DNA from: Nitrosospira briensis
Lineage (GTDB): Bacteria; Pseudomonadota; Gammaproteobacteria; Burkholderiales; Nitrosomonadaceae
Direction of reading: 5' to 3'
Assembly (NCBI RefSeq): GCF_900115125.1
Contig: NZ_FOVJ01000002.1
Span: 434,001 to 498,000 of the forward strand
DNA length: 64,000 nt
In this document: in pieces, positions 9,580 through 18,790 of the stretch
Layout of the letters: the number at the start of each line of letters is the position of its first letter
Numbering within the stretch: position 1 is the first letter of the stretch
Position numbers and translations under genes: made by a program
Notes under the pieces: generated by a model
Told to the model about the DNA's origin: nothing
Database searches by the model: none
The model's input: the letters and a program-made list of their open reading frames with translations, nothing else

Positions 9580-9933
9580 CTATGCATGTCTTGGCCCAAA
9601 CATGATAATGGCCATGCCCGCGAGCGCCACCAGAGAGCCCGTCACATCCCAGGCCGTAGGCCGAATACCTTCAATAGCCCAGAGCCAGAGTACCGCTACA
9701 AAAATATAGACCCCTCCGTACGCGGCATAGGTCCGGCCGGCAGCGGACGGATGGAGCGTGAGCAGCCATGCAAACAATGCAAGGCTGCCAGCGGCCGGCA
9801 CAAGAAGCCATATGCTCTGGCCCTGTTTGAGCCAGAGATAAGGCAGGTAGCACCCAACGATTTCAGAAACTGCCGTCGCCAGGAAAAGAACAAAAGTCTT
9901 CAGCTCAAACACTTTCAATAATGCCCCATGCAA
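9580..9933 (-). CDS. YnfA/UPF0060 family small membrane protein
   Basis: The protein has four hydrophobic segments across 117 residues and the family hallmark [15 protein letters not shown] at about residues 22-36, followed by [15 protein letters not shown] and a final [14 protein letters not shown]0060 proteins sit in the inner membrane and resemble small multidrug-resistance transporters in fold; transport has been suggested for some members but the physiological role is unclear. Family members are usually about 108-110 residues. A GTG at codon 8 (VFELKTF) would give 110 residues and align better with the usual start, so the true N-terminus is uncertain. Confidence 0.9.
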   Translation of the reverse strand: MHGALLKVFELKTFVLFLATAVSEIVGCYLPYLWLKQGQSIWLLVPAAGSLALFAWLLTLHPSAAGRTYAAYGGVYIFVAVLWLWAIEGIRPTAWDVTGSLVALAGMAIIMFGPRHA

Positions 9934-9985
9934 GTCGCATCAATTCACCTAGGCAGTAATTATGAAGCCCATTTGATGCAGCTAT

Positions 9986-10624
9986 TTACTTCTCGGCTGT
10001 CTTCTCGATAGAACGTTTTTTCACGGCTTCAAAGAGTTCGGGTATCGCAATCGTATTCGACAGATTGACGACAAAACCGGGAATCAGCCCACCCGCGTTG
10101 GTCAGCAGCGTGTAGGTGAGGCGCGTGCGCTTGCCTCTGTGAAGAGGTTCAACCAGCCACGAACCCTCGCTCAGCTTGACCCGTACCACGCCCTCGATCT
10201 CCGGCCAGGCCCCCGGAAGCGCCGTCCAGTCTATCCTGAATACGCCGCCATTCCTCGGTATGCCCCGGGTCATCCTGACCTTGAGCGGGTAATCCCGCTC
10301 ACTCACGAATGGCGGTGCAACACGCGCATAAGTGACAACCTCGCTGCTCCCCCTGCGACTGAGCACTCGCGATTCTTTTACGTACGGCATGAAATCCGGG
10401 TAGTGCTCAAAATCGCCCAGAACGTTGAAAACAGTCTCCGCAGGAGCCTTTATCTCGGAAACCGCTATAATTCTGCGGCCTTCTTTCACGTCCTTCGTGA
10501 AGATGACAAGCTCACTGCTGCGATGAGCCTCCGTCCAATCTGGCCCGGGGATTTTCACGTTGAGTGCCCGAGCAGGGGAGGCAGCGAGTACAGCGGTGAT
10601 AGCGAAAACGGCAATGCAGTGCAT
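9986..10624 (-). CDS. Secreted START/polyketide-cyclase (SRPBCC) domain protein
   Basis: The chosen start gives 212 residues with a clear Sec signal peptide (MHCIAVFAITAVLAASPARA). An ATG 20 codons upstream would place a non-signal stretch in front of it and is less likely. The rest is a SRPBCC/START-like helix-grip fold: AEIK..ETVFNVLGDFEHYPDFMPYV is a typical first helix and strand, and FEAVKKRSIEK forms the C-terminal helix. Such domains bind lipids or other hydrophobic ligands in a central cavity, so a periplasmic lipid-binding role is plausible but unproven. It follows the methyltransferase and lgt on the same strand, which may form one unit. Confidence 0.8.
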   Translation of the reverse strand: MHCIAVFAITAVLAASPARALNVKIPGPDWTEAHRSSELVIFTKDVKEGRRIIAVSEIKAPAETVFNVLGDFEHYPDFMPYVKESRVLSRRGSSEVVTYARVAPPFVSERDYPLKVRMTRGIPRNGGVFRIDWTALPGAWPEIEGVVRVKLSEGSWLVEPLHRGKRTRLTYTLLTNAGGLIPGFVVNLSNTIAIPELFEAVKKRSIEKTAEK

Positions 10625-10712
10625 GGGGTCCACGTCGAATATCTGGGCAGTTTCGGCGCCGGGCAGGTCGAGTAAGCCGGGCAAGGTATTCTACTTCCAT
10701 TCTTCATCCGGA

Positions 10713-11309
10713 TCAGCCCTTCAGCAAGCGGATACTACGAAACCATCCTCCCGTCAGCACGGGCATATCCGCTTCCACTTTCAATTGCGGGGTGCTCGCC
10801 AGCACGTCTTCAAACACCACATCCAATCTTGTCACGACATGCTGCGTCAAAAGATTCAGGGTTCGCCTCAGCCACGCGGTTTCGCCCGGCCTGAGAAACT
10901 TGTCGAGTATCAGCACGGTGCCACCCGGTTTCAGGACGCGCGCAGTTTCTCGCAAACAGCCGCGCGCATCGGGAACGATCGCGAGGATCAGATGCAACAC
11001 CACGTGATCAAAGCATTCGTCCGCAAACGGCACAGACATGCTGTCGCCCTGGACCAGATCCACCCGGAGCTTGCCGATGCGGGGCGTGACGCGGTTTAGC
11101 ATGGCCCGGGTAAGGTCCAGCCCGGTATAACGGTGACAGGGCGCAAGGTAGGGTAAATCCAGCCCGGAGCCGATACCACTGATGAGGATATGAAGATCGC
11201 CCTGTTGTGGCAGTTGTGCGAGACTTGTTGAACGTACACCGGTCCCCGCACCGGCGAGCAGAGCATCGTAAAGCGGGGCGATAACAGTGTAGGAATGGCG
11301 CAAGGACAT
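10713..11309 (-). CDS. Class I SAM-dependent methyltransferase (UbiE-like fold)
   Basis: The 198-residue protein shows the Methyltransf_11 pattern: motif I is ISGIGSGLDLPY (residues about 43-54), the acidic ribose-contacting residue is in YTGLDLTRAML, motif II is VQGDSMSVPFADECFDHVVL, and post-motif LKPGGTVLILDK follows. The hydrophobic C-terminal half and the lipid-related neighbours (lgt 11 bases upstream, a lipid-binding-type SRPBCC protein downstream) make a lipid or quinone substrate conceivable, but this is inference only. The start MSLRHSYTVIAPLYD matches the family pattern of a short N-terminal helix ending in PLYD. Confidence 0.85.
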   Translation of the reverse strand: MSLRHSYTVIAPLYDALLAGAGTGVRSTSLAQLPQQGDLHILISGIGSGLDLPYLAPCHRYTGLDLTRAMLNRVTPRIGKLRVDLVQGDSMSVPFADECFDHVVLHLILAIVPDARGCLRETARVLKPGGTVLILDKFLRPGETAWLRRTLNLLTQHVVTRLDVVFEDVLASTPQLKVEADMPVLTGGWFRSIRLLKG

Positions 11310-11320
11310 TAATCAGTATC

Positions 11321-12190
11321 CTACCTGCGATGACGGGTTCGCTTGCCGGTGGCCACCGGCCCGGTCCGCTGATGTGGCGCTTCTGGTTTATCTGGTTTAT
11401 ATAGAGTAGCCTGAGTGCGGTTAGCCCAGGCTATCATGATTAGCCCCGCTGCAATCATCGGCAGCGACAACCATTGACCCATGCTGATACCCAATGTCAA
11501 CACGCCCATAAAGCCATCCTCGGGCTCGCGAAAAAATTCCGCGACCGACCGGAATACGCCGTAACCGATAAGGAACATGCCGGAGACTGCCCCGACCGGC
11601 CTCGGTTTCGCGGAATAGATCCACATCAACGCAAAAAAAGCCAATCCTTCCAATGCGAACTCGTAGAGTTGGGAAGGGTGCCGCGCCAGGCTATCCACGT
11701 CAGGAAAAACCATACCCCAGGACACATCTGTGGGACGTCCCCATAGCTCCGCGTTGATGAAATTACCGATGCGGCCCGCGCCCAGGCCCAGCGGTACCAG
11801 CGGCGCGATAAAATCGGTTACGGCCAGCCACGGCAACTTATATTTTCGGGCAAGCAGCGCCATCGCGCTTATCACGCCAAGAAAACCGCCGTGGAACGAC
11901 ATTCCGCCCTGCCAAACTGCAAAAATTTCCAGTGGGTGCTGGAGATAGTAGCCGAACTGATAAAATACCACATGACCCAGACGCCCGCCCAATATCACGC
12001 CCAAGACGCCATAAAACAGCATGTCATCAAGCATGCTGATGGTAAATGCCCCTTGCGGATTTTGCTTGATGCGATAGCGTCCCAGCAGTATGAATAACGC
12101 AAAGCCGATGAGATACATGAGCCCATACCATCGGACTGCGAGAGGTCCCAGATGGATGGCGATGGGGTCGAACTGGGGATGGACGAGCAT
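11321..12190 (-). CDS. lgt: Prolipoprotein diacylglyceryl transferase
   Basis: Lgt transfers diacylglyceryl from phosphatidylglycerol to the lipobox cysteine of prelipoproteins in the inner membrane; the lipoproteins in this window (RlpA, MlaA, the DUF4156 protein) would be its substrates. With the start at [10 protein letters not shown] the protein has 289 residues and seven membrane segments. Signatures are [11 protein letters not shown] with the essential His, [17 protein letters not shown] and [12 protein letters not shown]. An in-frame ATG 32 codons upstream would add a hydrophilic extension not seen in the family, so I prefer the shorter form. It heads a possible unit with the methyltransferase and SRPBCC genes. 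Confidence 0.96.
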   Translation of the reverse strand: MLVHPQFDPIAIHLGPLAVRWYGLMYLIGFALFILLGRYRIKQNPQGAFTISMLDDMLFYGVLGVILGGRLGHVVFYQFGYYLQHPLEIFAVWQGGMSFHGGFLGVISAMALLARKYKLPWLAVTDFIAPLVPLGLGAGRIGNFINAELWGRPTDVSWGMVFPDVDSLARHPSQLYEFALEGLAFFALMWIYSAKPRPVGAVSGMFLIGYGVFRSVAEFFREPEDGFMGVLTLGISMGQWLSLPMIAAGLIMIAWANRTQATLYKPDKPEAPHQRTGPVATGKRTRHRR

Positions 12191-12556
12191 GAGATTCTGC
12201 TTTTTGAGGTAAAATAACGATCGGCCTGGGGCAAACAGCGGCACGGTGTCGGCAGCCGATAGACGATGGAAAAACAGGCCAGTCATTGGTGGCCTCGACT
12301 GGGTTTCCGCGTCAGGACCGGATAACGGGTTTCAAGTATTTTTACGCCGGAAATCATTATACATACGGCAACAGTTCTTTGCCCTAGAGGCGTGATCAAT
12401 GGCGCGCGAAATCGTGAAAAGACAGGCACGTATCCATTGATCTCCACTTTTTTCCATGGACGATTCCGTTAAACAGCGTCGTCCACTATTTTCTCGCGAC
12501 CCCGCAACCGAAGATGATCGTTGGGTCTTGAAGTCTTTCAACATCAAGGAGCATTT
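12191..12556. other. Divergent intergenic region between lgt and ilvD
   Basis: No credible gene is visible in this stretch. It must hold promoters for both flanking genes. An AAGGAG Shine-Dalgarno seven bases before the ilvD ATG is clear. A possible minus-10-like TTATAC near 12356 lacks a good partner, so I do not call a promoter. Confidence 0.5.
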
Positions 12557-14230
12557 ATGCCAGATAACCAACGCAGCCGCGCCATTACACAGGGCGCACA
12601 GCGCACACCCAACCGCGCCATGCTGCGGGCGGTAGGTTTCAGCGACAAGGATTTCGAAAAACCCATTGTCGGCGTAGCCAACGGCTTTTCCACCATTACT
12701 CCCTGCAACAAGGGATTGAACGAATTGGCATTGACCGCCGAGCACGCGTTGAAAGAATCGGGAGCAATGCCGCAAATGTTCGGCACCATTACCGTATCCG
12801 ACGGCATTTCCATGGGCACGGAAGGCATGAAATACTCCCTGGTATCGCGCGAGGTTATTGCGGATTCGATCGAGACGGCGGTACAGGCGGAAAGCATGGA
12901 TGGCGTAATTGCAATCGGCGGTTGCGACAAGAACATGCCCGGGGCAATGATCGCGATGGCGCGCATGAACGTTCCGGCCATTTTTGTTTATGGCGGCACC
13001 ATCAAGCCCGGCCACTACAGGGGAAGAGACCTGACCATTGTCAGCGCTTTCGAAGCGGTCGGACAATATACGTCGCATAAGATAGATGAGAAAGAATTGC
13101 TCGAAGTGGAACGACATGCCTGTCCAGGCGCCGGTTCCTGTGGAGGTATGTTTACCGCCAACACCATGTCCTCGGCATTCGAGGCGATGGGAATGAGCCT
13201 GCCTTACTCTTCCACCATGGCCGCGGAGGATGACGAAAAACGTACGAGCGCAGCCCGTTCCGCGGAAGTCCTGGTTGATGCCATAAGGAAACAGATTCGC
13301 CCTCGCGACATCATCACCAGAAAGTCCATAGAAAATGCGATTTCCGTCATCATGGCCGTCGGTGGCTCAACCAACGCCGTCCTGCACTTTCTGGCTATTG
13401 CTCATTCGGCGGAAGTGACATTGACCATCGACGATTTCGAACGGATGCGCGGCAAGGTGCCGGTGCTGTGCGACCTGAAACCCTCGGGCCGATATGTGGC
13501 TACCGACCTGCATAAAGCGGGGGGGATTCCGCAGGTAATGAAAATGCTACTTGAACACGGCCTGTTGCATGGGGACTGCATGACCATAAGCGGCGCGACA
13601 GTGGCGGAATTATTAGCCGATATTCCCTCTACGCCGCGCACCGATCAGGATGTCATCCGGCAATGGGAAAACCCGATGTATGCGCAGGGGCATCTCGCCA
13701 TACTCAAGGGAAATCTCGCGACCGAAGGGTGCGTGGCCAAAATCACCGGCGTAAAAACGCCAAAAATAACCGGCCCGGCAAGAGTATTTGAATCGGAAGA
13801 AAACTGCATGGCCGCTATTCTTGCGCGCGAAATCCAGCCGGGTGACGTGGTCGTGATACGCTATGAGGGACCGAAAGGCGGACCCGGTATGCGAGAAATG
13901 CTTTCTCCCACTTCCGCTCTTATTGGAGAAGGACTTGGGGATTCGGTAGGACTCATCACGGATGGCCGCTTCTCCGGGGGCACCTATGGCATGGTGGTTG
14001 GACACGTCGCACCCGAAGCTTTCGTAGGCGGCACGATTGCCCTCGTGCATGAAGGAGATTCAATAACCATTGACGCCGAGCAACGGCTGCTACAGCTGAA
14101 TGTTCCAGGAGACGAACTGGCACGGCGAAGAGCAGAATGGAAAGCGCCCCATGCCCGCTATACCCGGGGGGTGCTCGCAAAATACGCAAAATCGGTCTCA
14201 AGCGCGAGCCGCGGTGCAATAACCGATTAA
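12557..14230 (+). CDS. ilvD: Dihydroxy-acid dehydratase
   Basis: IlvD dehydrates dihydroxy-isovalerate and dihydroxy-methylvalerate in valine, leucine and isoleucine synthesis. The 557-residue protein carries the iron-sulphur cysteines Cys50 (TITPCNKG), Cys123 (GGCDKNMPG) and Cys195 ([11 protein letters not shown]). The length and spacing fit the shorter dehydratases, many of which hold an oxygen-stable [2Fe-2S] cluster, rather than the longer E. coli-type [4Fe-4S] enzyme; the cluster type is inference. AAGGAG seven bases before the ATG fixes the start; an upstream in-frame TTG is rejected. The next gene begins 25 bases after the stop on the same strand. Confidence 0.96.
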   Translation: MPDNQRSRAITQGAQRTPNRAMLRAVGFSDKDFEKPIVGVANGFSTITPCNKGLNELALTAEHALKESGAMPQMFGTITVSDGISMGTEGMKYSLVSREVIADSIETAVQAESMDGVIAIGGCDKNMPGAMIAMARMNVPAIFVYGGTIKPGHYRGRDLTIVSAFEAVGQYTSHKIDEKELLEVERHACPGAGSCGGMFTANTMSSAFEAMGMSLPYSSTMAAEDDEKRTSAARSAEVLVDAIRKQIRPRDIITRKSIENAISVIMAVGGSTNAVLHFLAIAHSAEVTLTIDDFERMRGKVPVLCDLKPSGRYVATDLHKAGGIPQVMKMLLEHGLLHGDCMTISGATVAELLADIPSTPRTDQDVIRQWENPMYAQGHLAILKGNLATEGCVAKITGVKTPKITGPARVFESEENCMAAILAREIQPGDVVVIRYEGPKGGPGMREMLSPTSALIGEGLGDSVGLITDGRFSGGTYGMVVGHVAPEAFVGGTIALVHEGDSITIDAEQRLLQLNVPGDELARRRAEWKAPHARYTRGVLAKYAKSVSSASRGAITD

Positions 14231-14255
14231 ACCTGGCACTCCGCGCGGCCACCAT

Positions 14256-16340
14256 ATGCCCAATCATCTCGCCAATGAAACCAGCCCTTACCTGCTTCAG
14301 CATGTAGACAATCCGGTGGACTGGTATCCATGGGGAGAAGAAGCGCTGGCGAGAGCTCGCGCGGAGGACAGGCCCATACTGCTATCCGTCGGCTACTCGG
14401 CCTGCCACTGGTGCCACGTGATGGCGCATGAAAGTTTTGAAGACGCGGAGGTGGCGGCGGCGATGAACCGGGACTTCGTCAATATCAAGGTAGATCGCGA
14501 GGAACGCCCCGATATCGATCAGATTTATCAGATGGCGCTTTACATGCTGACCCAACGTAGCGGCGGCTGGCCGCTGACCCTGTTTTTAACGCCTGATCAG
14601 AAACCGTTCTTCGGCGGAACGTATTTCCCCAAGAAACCGCGTCATGGCATGCCGGGTTTTCTCGATTTATTGCCGCGCGTGGCCGACACTTATCATATTC
14701 GCGGTGCGGATATCGAGCGCCAGAGCGCCTCACTGCTGAAGTCGTTCGCCAACATGTTGCCATCAAAGGGCTCGTCAGTGCCGGAATTTTCGGAGCAAGC
14801 ACTTGATGAGGCGCTTGCGGAGTTGGGAAACCGGTTCGATCCGGTAAATGGCGGTTTTGGTGATGCGCCAAAGTTCCTGCACCCAACGGAACTGGAATTT
14901 TGCTTGCGCCGCCACTTCGCGACAGAGAATGGCGAAGCCTTGCATATGGCGACCTACACCCTGCAAAAAATGGCGGAAGGCGGCATCTATGACCAACTGG
15001 GCGGCGGCTTCTGCCGTTACAGCACGGATTCGTACTGGCATATTCCGCATTTCGAGAAAATGCTTTATGACAACGGGCCACTGCTACGGCTTTATGCGGA
15101 TGCCTGGATCGCTTCCGGAAACCCTTTATTTCAGCAGGTGGTGGAAGAAACAGCTGCCTGGGTGATGCGTGAAATGCAGCCGCAGGGAAGAAGCGAAACA
15201 GAGGGCGGCTACTATTCCACCCTGGATGCCGATTCGGAAAACGAGGAAGGCAAATTCTATGTATGGGATCGCAGCCAGGTGGCGCAGGTTCTGTTGCCGG
15301 AAGAATACGCGATTATTGCACCACACTACGGACTGGTGCATAGCGCGAATTTCGAACAGCGGCACTGGAATCTGCTTATTGCCGACTCACTTGAGAAGAT
15401 CGCGAAGGATAGCGATATCAGTGTGGAAGAAGCCCGGGAAAAACTCGCCTCGGCCCGCAATAAACTTTTCGCTGCGCGCGAAATGCGTGTGCATCCGGGC
15501 CGCGATGAAAAAATCCTTACCAGCTGGAACGGGCTCACGATCAGGGGAATGGCGCGGGCAGGCCGTGTGTTCGCTCGCGAGGAATGGGTAAAATCGGCTG
15601 CTCTCGCTGTGGACTTCATCCGCTCGACCTTATGGAAGAATGGCCGCCTGTTGGCAACTTACAAGGACGGGACTGCGCATCTCAACGCATATCTCGACGA
15701 TCATGCATTTCTGCTGGACGGTTTACTGGAACTGATGCAGGCCGAGTTTCGCCAGGATGACCTGGATTTTGCCGTTGCGCTGGCCGATGTATTGCTGGAG
15801 CAATTCGAAGACAAACAAGCTGGAGGTTTTTTCTTTACCAGCCATGATCACGAAAAGCTGATTCACCGCCCCAAGCCCAGCCAGGACAATGCCACACCTT
15901 CGGGAAACGGCGTGACAGCATATGCTCTGCAACGGCTGGGGCATTTGCTGGGCGAATTCCGTTATCTGGAAGCCGCGGAGCGCACCCTGGGGTTGTTCTA
16001 TCCCACCATATCACGCTATACCGGCTCCTGCTGCAGCATGCTGACGGCGCTGGAACAATCGCTGACGCCACCGCAAATCATCATCCTCCGGGGAGACACG
16101 AATGCCTTGGCGGAATGGAAGAATGCGCTGCGGTATTGTTCCCCCCGTACCCTTGTGTTTGCCTTGCCGCTGGAACTTGTAGGCCTGCCGCCGAGTCTGA
16201 GTAAAGCAGCACCTGAGAATAACGCTGTCAACGCCTGGGTATGCCAAGGCGTTAAATGCCTGCCGGAGATCTCTGACTTGCTGGAATTGCTGCGTTTCTG
16301 CGAAATTCAAGGTAAGATAGGTCCCCTTTCTATAAATTAA
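14256..16340 (+). CDS. DUF255 thioredoxin-fold / glycoside-hydrolase-like protein (YyaL/spermatogenesis-associated 20 family)
   Basis: The 694-residue protein belongs to the conserved family sometimes called thioredoxin domain-containing YyaL. The N-terminal domain (about 1-165) has a thioredoxin-like fold with redox motif CHWC at residues 50-53 ([15 protein letters not shown]) and a cis-Pro region in [11 protein letters not shown]. The long C-terminal part is an alpha/alpha-barrel like those of N-acylglucosamine epimerases ([41 protein letters not shown]). The biochemical role is not established. It lies between ilvD and a cytochrome c gene with spacings of 25 and 18 bases, all on one strand. 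No signal peptide is visible. Confidence 0.92.
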   Translation: MPNHLANETSPYLLQHVDNPVDWYPWGEEALARARAEDRPILLSVGYSACHWCHVMAHESFEDAEVAAAMNRDFVNIKVDREERPDIDQIYQMALYMLTQRSGGWPLTLFLTPDQKPFFGGTYFPKKPRHGMPGFLDLLPRVADTYHIRGADIERQSASLLKSFANMLPSKGSSVPEFSEQALDEALAELGNRFDPVNGGFGDAPKFLHPTELEFCLRRHFATENGEALHMATYTLQKMAEGGIYDQLGGGFCRYSTDSYWHIPHFEKMLYDNGPLLRLYADAWIASGNPLFQQVVEETAAWVMREMQPQGRSETEGGYYSTLDADSENEEGKFYVWDRSQVAQVLLPEEYAIIAPHYGLVHSANFEQRHWNLLIADSLEKIAKDSDISVEEAREKLASARNKLFAAREMRVHPGRDEKILTSWNGLTIRGMARAGRVFAREEWVKSAALAVDFIRSTLWKNGRLLATYKDGTAHLNAYLDDHAFLLDGLLELMQAEFRQDDLDFAVALADVLLEQFEDKQAGGFFFTSHDHEKLIHRPKPSQDNATPSGNGVTAYALQRLGHLLGEFRYLEAAERTLGLFYPTISRYTGSCCSMLTALEQSLTPPQIIILRGDTNALAEWKNALRYCSPRTLVFALPLELVGLPPSLSKAAPENNAVNAWVCQGVKCLPEISDLLELLRFCEIQGKIGPLSIN

Positions 16341-16358
16341 CGGATAAAAGGAGAAAGT

Positions 16359-16670
16359 ATGAAAGCTGTCTGGATGGGAATAGCTGCGGCATCGGCGCTT
16401 TTGATGGTAGGTACGGCGCAGGCGAACGCGGATCTGGCAAAAAGCAGCGGTTGCATGAACTGTCATACCGCTGACAAAAAGTTAGTCGGACCCGCACTCA
16501 AGGATATTGCGGCCAAGTATAAGGGCGATGCAGGCGCTGTGGACAAGCTTGCGGTAAAGGTGCAAAAGGGAAGTCAAGGCGTTTGGGGACCCGTTCCCAT
16601 GCCCCCCAATGCAAAGGTCAGCGATGCTGATGCCAAGAAACTGGTGGAATGGATTCTGTCGCTCAAGTAA
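16359..16670 (+). CDS. Small periplasmic monohaem cytochrome c (c551/c552 type)
   Basis: The 103-residue precursor has a Sec signal peptide ending near ANA (residue 24), then the haem-binding motif CMNCH at residues 32-36. Met81 in PVPMPPNAKVSD is the likely sixth iron ligand, giving the fold of bacterial c551/c552 electron carriers. The mature protein of about 80 residues would shuttle electrons in the periplasm, in ammonia oxidisers plausibly towards a terminal oxidase; the partner cannot be read from sequence. A strong AAAGGAG precedes the start, and a rho-independent terminator follows, so this gene can be a strongly translated end of the ilvD unit or have its own transcript. Confidence 0.93.
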   Translation: MKAVWMGIAAASALLMVGTAQANADLAKSSGCMNCHTADKKLVGPALKDIAAKYKGDAGAVDKLAVKVQKGSQGVWGPVPMPPNAKVSDADAKKLVEWILSLK

Positions 16671-16691
16671 GCCGGGTTTAATTTAGAAGAA

Positions 16692-16724
16692 AGCCGACGC
16701 AACAACGCGCCGGCTTTTTTATTT
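16692..16724 (+). terminator. Rho-independent terminator after the cytochrome c gene
   Basis: AGCCGACGC (16692-16700) pairs with GCGCCGGCT (16707-16715) with one mismatch around a six-base loop, and the stem is followed directly by a T-rich run. It lies about 20 bases after the cytochrome stop codon. Confidence 0.85.
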
Positions 16725-16779
16725 TCCCGTAATAATCCTAATAACAAAAGAGTTTTGCGAACTCATTCCAAGTTGAATC

Positions 16780-17538
16780 ATGGACTGGTTTGCCACTAAC
16801 CTGATAAGCGCATTTCTGCTCCCGCCATTAAATCTCATCCTGTTGGGCGCTACAGGGATTCTGCTTCTGAAGAGGCGACCGGGATTGGGCAAAGGGTTGC
16901 TCGCCGCTACGCTGGCTCTGCTTTATCTACTGTCCACTCCACTGGCCGCCGACACCCTCCTGCAAGAACTGGAGACACCGCCCGAACGCTACGATTTAAA
17001 TAATGCACAGGCCATCGTCGTGCTCGGTGGCGGTACGTACTACGATGCTCCCGAATACGGGAATCATACCGTAGGCCGATACACTCTGGAGCGCATCCGA
17101 TATGCGGCACAACTGCACCGTATCACGGGCAAACCCATGCTGGCGACTGGCGGCGCCCCCGTTGGCAGCGGCTCTTCTGAAGCGACGCAAATGAGGACTG
17201 TGCTCGAGGATGAGTTTCAGATTCCGGTCAAGTGGATAGAAGACGCCGCGGGCAACACTCACGAAAACGCCTACAATAGTTTCGCGATATTGAAAAAGGA
17301 TGGGATCAACCGTATTGCGCTTGTCACTCATGCCTGGCACATGCCAAGAGCGAAAAGGGAATTCGAACGGGCCGGGTTTGAAGTCATGCCTGCTGCTACG
17401 GCGTATACCACACGGTATAAAACGGATATATTCGCTTTCATTCCCACGGCGGGCGCGCTGCAAAGGAGCAATTTATTCTTCCATGAAGTGATCGGCATGA
17501 TGTGGTATCGGATTATGCCTGCAAGACGCTCAGTTTGA
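16780..17538 (+). CDS. YdcF/ElyC-like DUF218 membrane protein
   Basis: The 252-residue protein has two N-terminal membrane segments (about 8-30 and 38-57), then a DUF218 domain starting AIVVLGGGTYYDAPEYG near residue 78, with GGAPVGSGSSEATQM, the central NTHENAYNS and the THAWHMPRA motif that are diagnostic of the ElyC/SanA/YdcF group. ElyC in E. coli affects envelope and lipid-carrier homeostasis; a similar envelope role is possible but not shown. It follows the terminator of the cytochrome gene, so it should have its own promoter. Identification of the family is firm, the function is not. Confidence 0.87.
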   Translation: MDWFATNLISAFLLPPLNLILLGATGILLLKRRPGLGKGLLAATLALLYLLSTPLAADTLLQELETPPERYDLNNAQAIVVLGGGTYYDAPEYGNHTVGRYTLERIRYAAQLHRITGKPMLATGGAPVGSGSSEATQMRTVLEDEFQIPVKWIEDAAGNTHENAYNSFAILKKDGINRIALVTHAWHMPRAKREFERAGFEVMPAATAYTTRYKTDIFAFIPTAGALQRSNLFFHEVIGMMWYRIMPARRSV

Positions 17539-17645
17539 CTGACCTCTAGCGGATCCATGGATTTGATCTCACCAGCTATGTGACTTCTTCCTCCTTCACA
17601 GGCCATTTAATTGAGCAGAACGGATTAAAACAAGATGGAAATAAT

Positions 17646-18062
17646 ATGAAAACGCGAATCGAATGGAAGGATGGAATGAGTTTTCTAGCCGAATCCGGTA
17701 GCGGACATTCGGTGCTGATGGACGGCCCGCCGGAAGCGGGCGGCAAAAACCTGGGACCGCGCCCAATGGAAATGTTGTTGATGGGTACCGGCGGTTGCAC
17801 CGCTTTTGACGTCGTGCTGATTCTGCAAAAGAGCCGCCAGGACATCAGCGATTGCGTAGTGGAAATCGAAGCGGAGCGAGCTGGGGAAGAACCTAAGGTA
17901 TTCACCCGCATTCATTTCCATTTTATCCTGAGCGGAAAGAAGCTGAATCCGCAGCAGGTGGAACGGGCTATCAACCTTTCTGCGGAAAAATATTGCTCAG
18001 CCTCTATCATGCTGGGAAAAACGGCGGAACTGACGCATGACTTCGAGATCGTGGAGACCTGA
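17646..18062 (+). CDS. OsmC/YhfA-family protein
   Basis: The 138-residue protein is OsmC-like. The two redox cysteines of the family are in GTGGCTAFDVV (Cys about 55) and EKYCSASIML (Cys about 117). YhfA-type members have this short form, while OsmC and Ohr proteins reduce organic peroxides with the same cysteine pair; the actual substrate here is unknown. I start at the ATG of MKTRIEWKDGMSF because this aligns with the family; a GTG 22 codons upstream gives an unrelated extension. It is convergent with coq7. Confidence 0.88.
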   Translation: MKTRIEWKDGMSFLAESGSGHSVLMDGPPEAGGKNLGPRPMEMLLMGTGGCTAFDVVLILQKSRQDISDCVVEIEAERAGEEPKVFTRIHFHFILSGKKLNPQQVERAINLSAEKYCSASIMLGKTAELTHDFEIVET

Positions 18063-18103
18063 AAGTTTTTTCGTCAAGATCTTCCGTTTAAACCCTCTTC
18101 CGC

Positions 18104-18730
18104 TCAAACCCAGTAAGCGGTTCCCGTCATTACTTTTGATCCCAGCTTCATCATCATCTTTACGGGCATAGGCAGTTCCACGCCGCCATGAGCCATGGCC
18201 GAGGTAGCATGGCCCGCCTCGTCGATCTGCATCTGCGTGATGATGGCGCGGCTTTTTTCGTCGTGATGCGGCAAGCGCTTCAAGTGCCCAGCCAGGTGGG
18301 CTGTAACCTGGCGTTCTGTTTCGGCAAGAAACCCAAGATTCCACTTGTCGCCGAGTATGCCCGCGAAGGCCCCCATGGCAAGCGATCCACCGTACCATAA
18401 GGGATTCAATATACTCTTGCGGCCACTCAATTCTGCAATGCGCCGCTCGGTCCAGGCAAGATGTTCGGTTTCCTCGCGCGCCGCTTGTGCCAGCGTATGC
18501 TGCACTTCCGCGTTACGGGCAGTAAGGGCTTGCCCCTGATATAGGGCTTGCGCGCAAATTTCGCCAGTGTGGTTGACACGCATCAGCGCGCTGGATTCGT
18601 GTTTCTCCACCTCATTCAACTCGACTTGCGGCAGTTGAGTCCCTGGAACTGGCCGCAGTGTTTGCGCAGGCGTCAGTAGCGTGCGCAATGCATGGTCGAA
18701 ACCGATGATGAATTTATCCAGATTTGGCAT
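18104..18730 (-). CDS. coq7: 2-polyprenyl-3-methyl-6-methoxy-1,4-benzoquinone monooxygenase
   Basis: Coq7 hydroxylates the penultimate ubiquinone intermediate at C6, using a carboxylate-bridged di-iron centre. The 208-residue length is usual for bacterial Coq7. The iron-binding Glu and His residues are visible in [33 protein letters not shown] and QIDEAGHA. It sits 60 bases downstream of glcF on the same strand; glycolate oxidase feeds electrons to the quinone pool, so the link may be more than accidental, although the two are not a known conserved pair. Members are peripheral inner-membrane proteins, consistent with the short hydrophobic stretches around [18 protein letters not shown]. Confidence 0.95.
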   Translation of the reverse strand: MPNLDKFIIGFDHALRTLLTPAQTLRPVPGTQLPQVELNEVEKHESSALMRVNHTGEICAQALYQGQALTARNAEVQHTLAQAAREETEHLAWTERRIAELSGRKSILNPLWYGGSLAMGAFAGILGDKWNLGFLAETERQVTAHLAGHLKRLPHHDEKSRAIITQMQIDEAGHATSAMAHGGVELPMPVKMMMKLGSKVMTGTAYWV

Positions 18731-18790
18731 GGAAGTCCCTCGGCAAACAATGAAAACAAAACTGTGCGGGAACGATATGGGTGATATTTT

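Noticed and set aside
12332-13117. A 261-codon minus-strand frame opposite ilvD
   Set aside because: It is antisense to well-conserved ilvD codons and has no recognisable domain.
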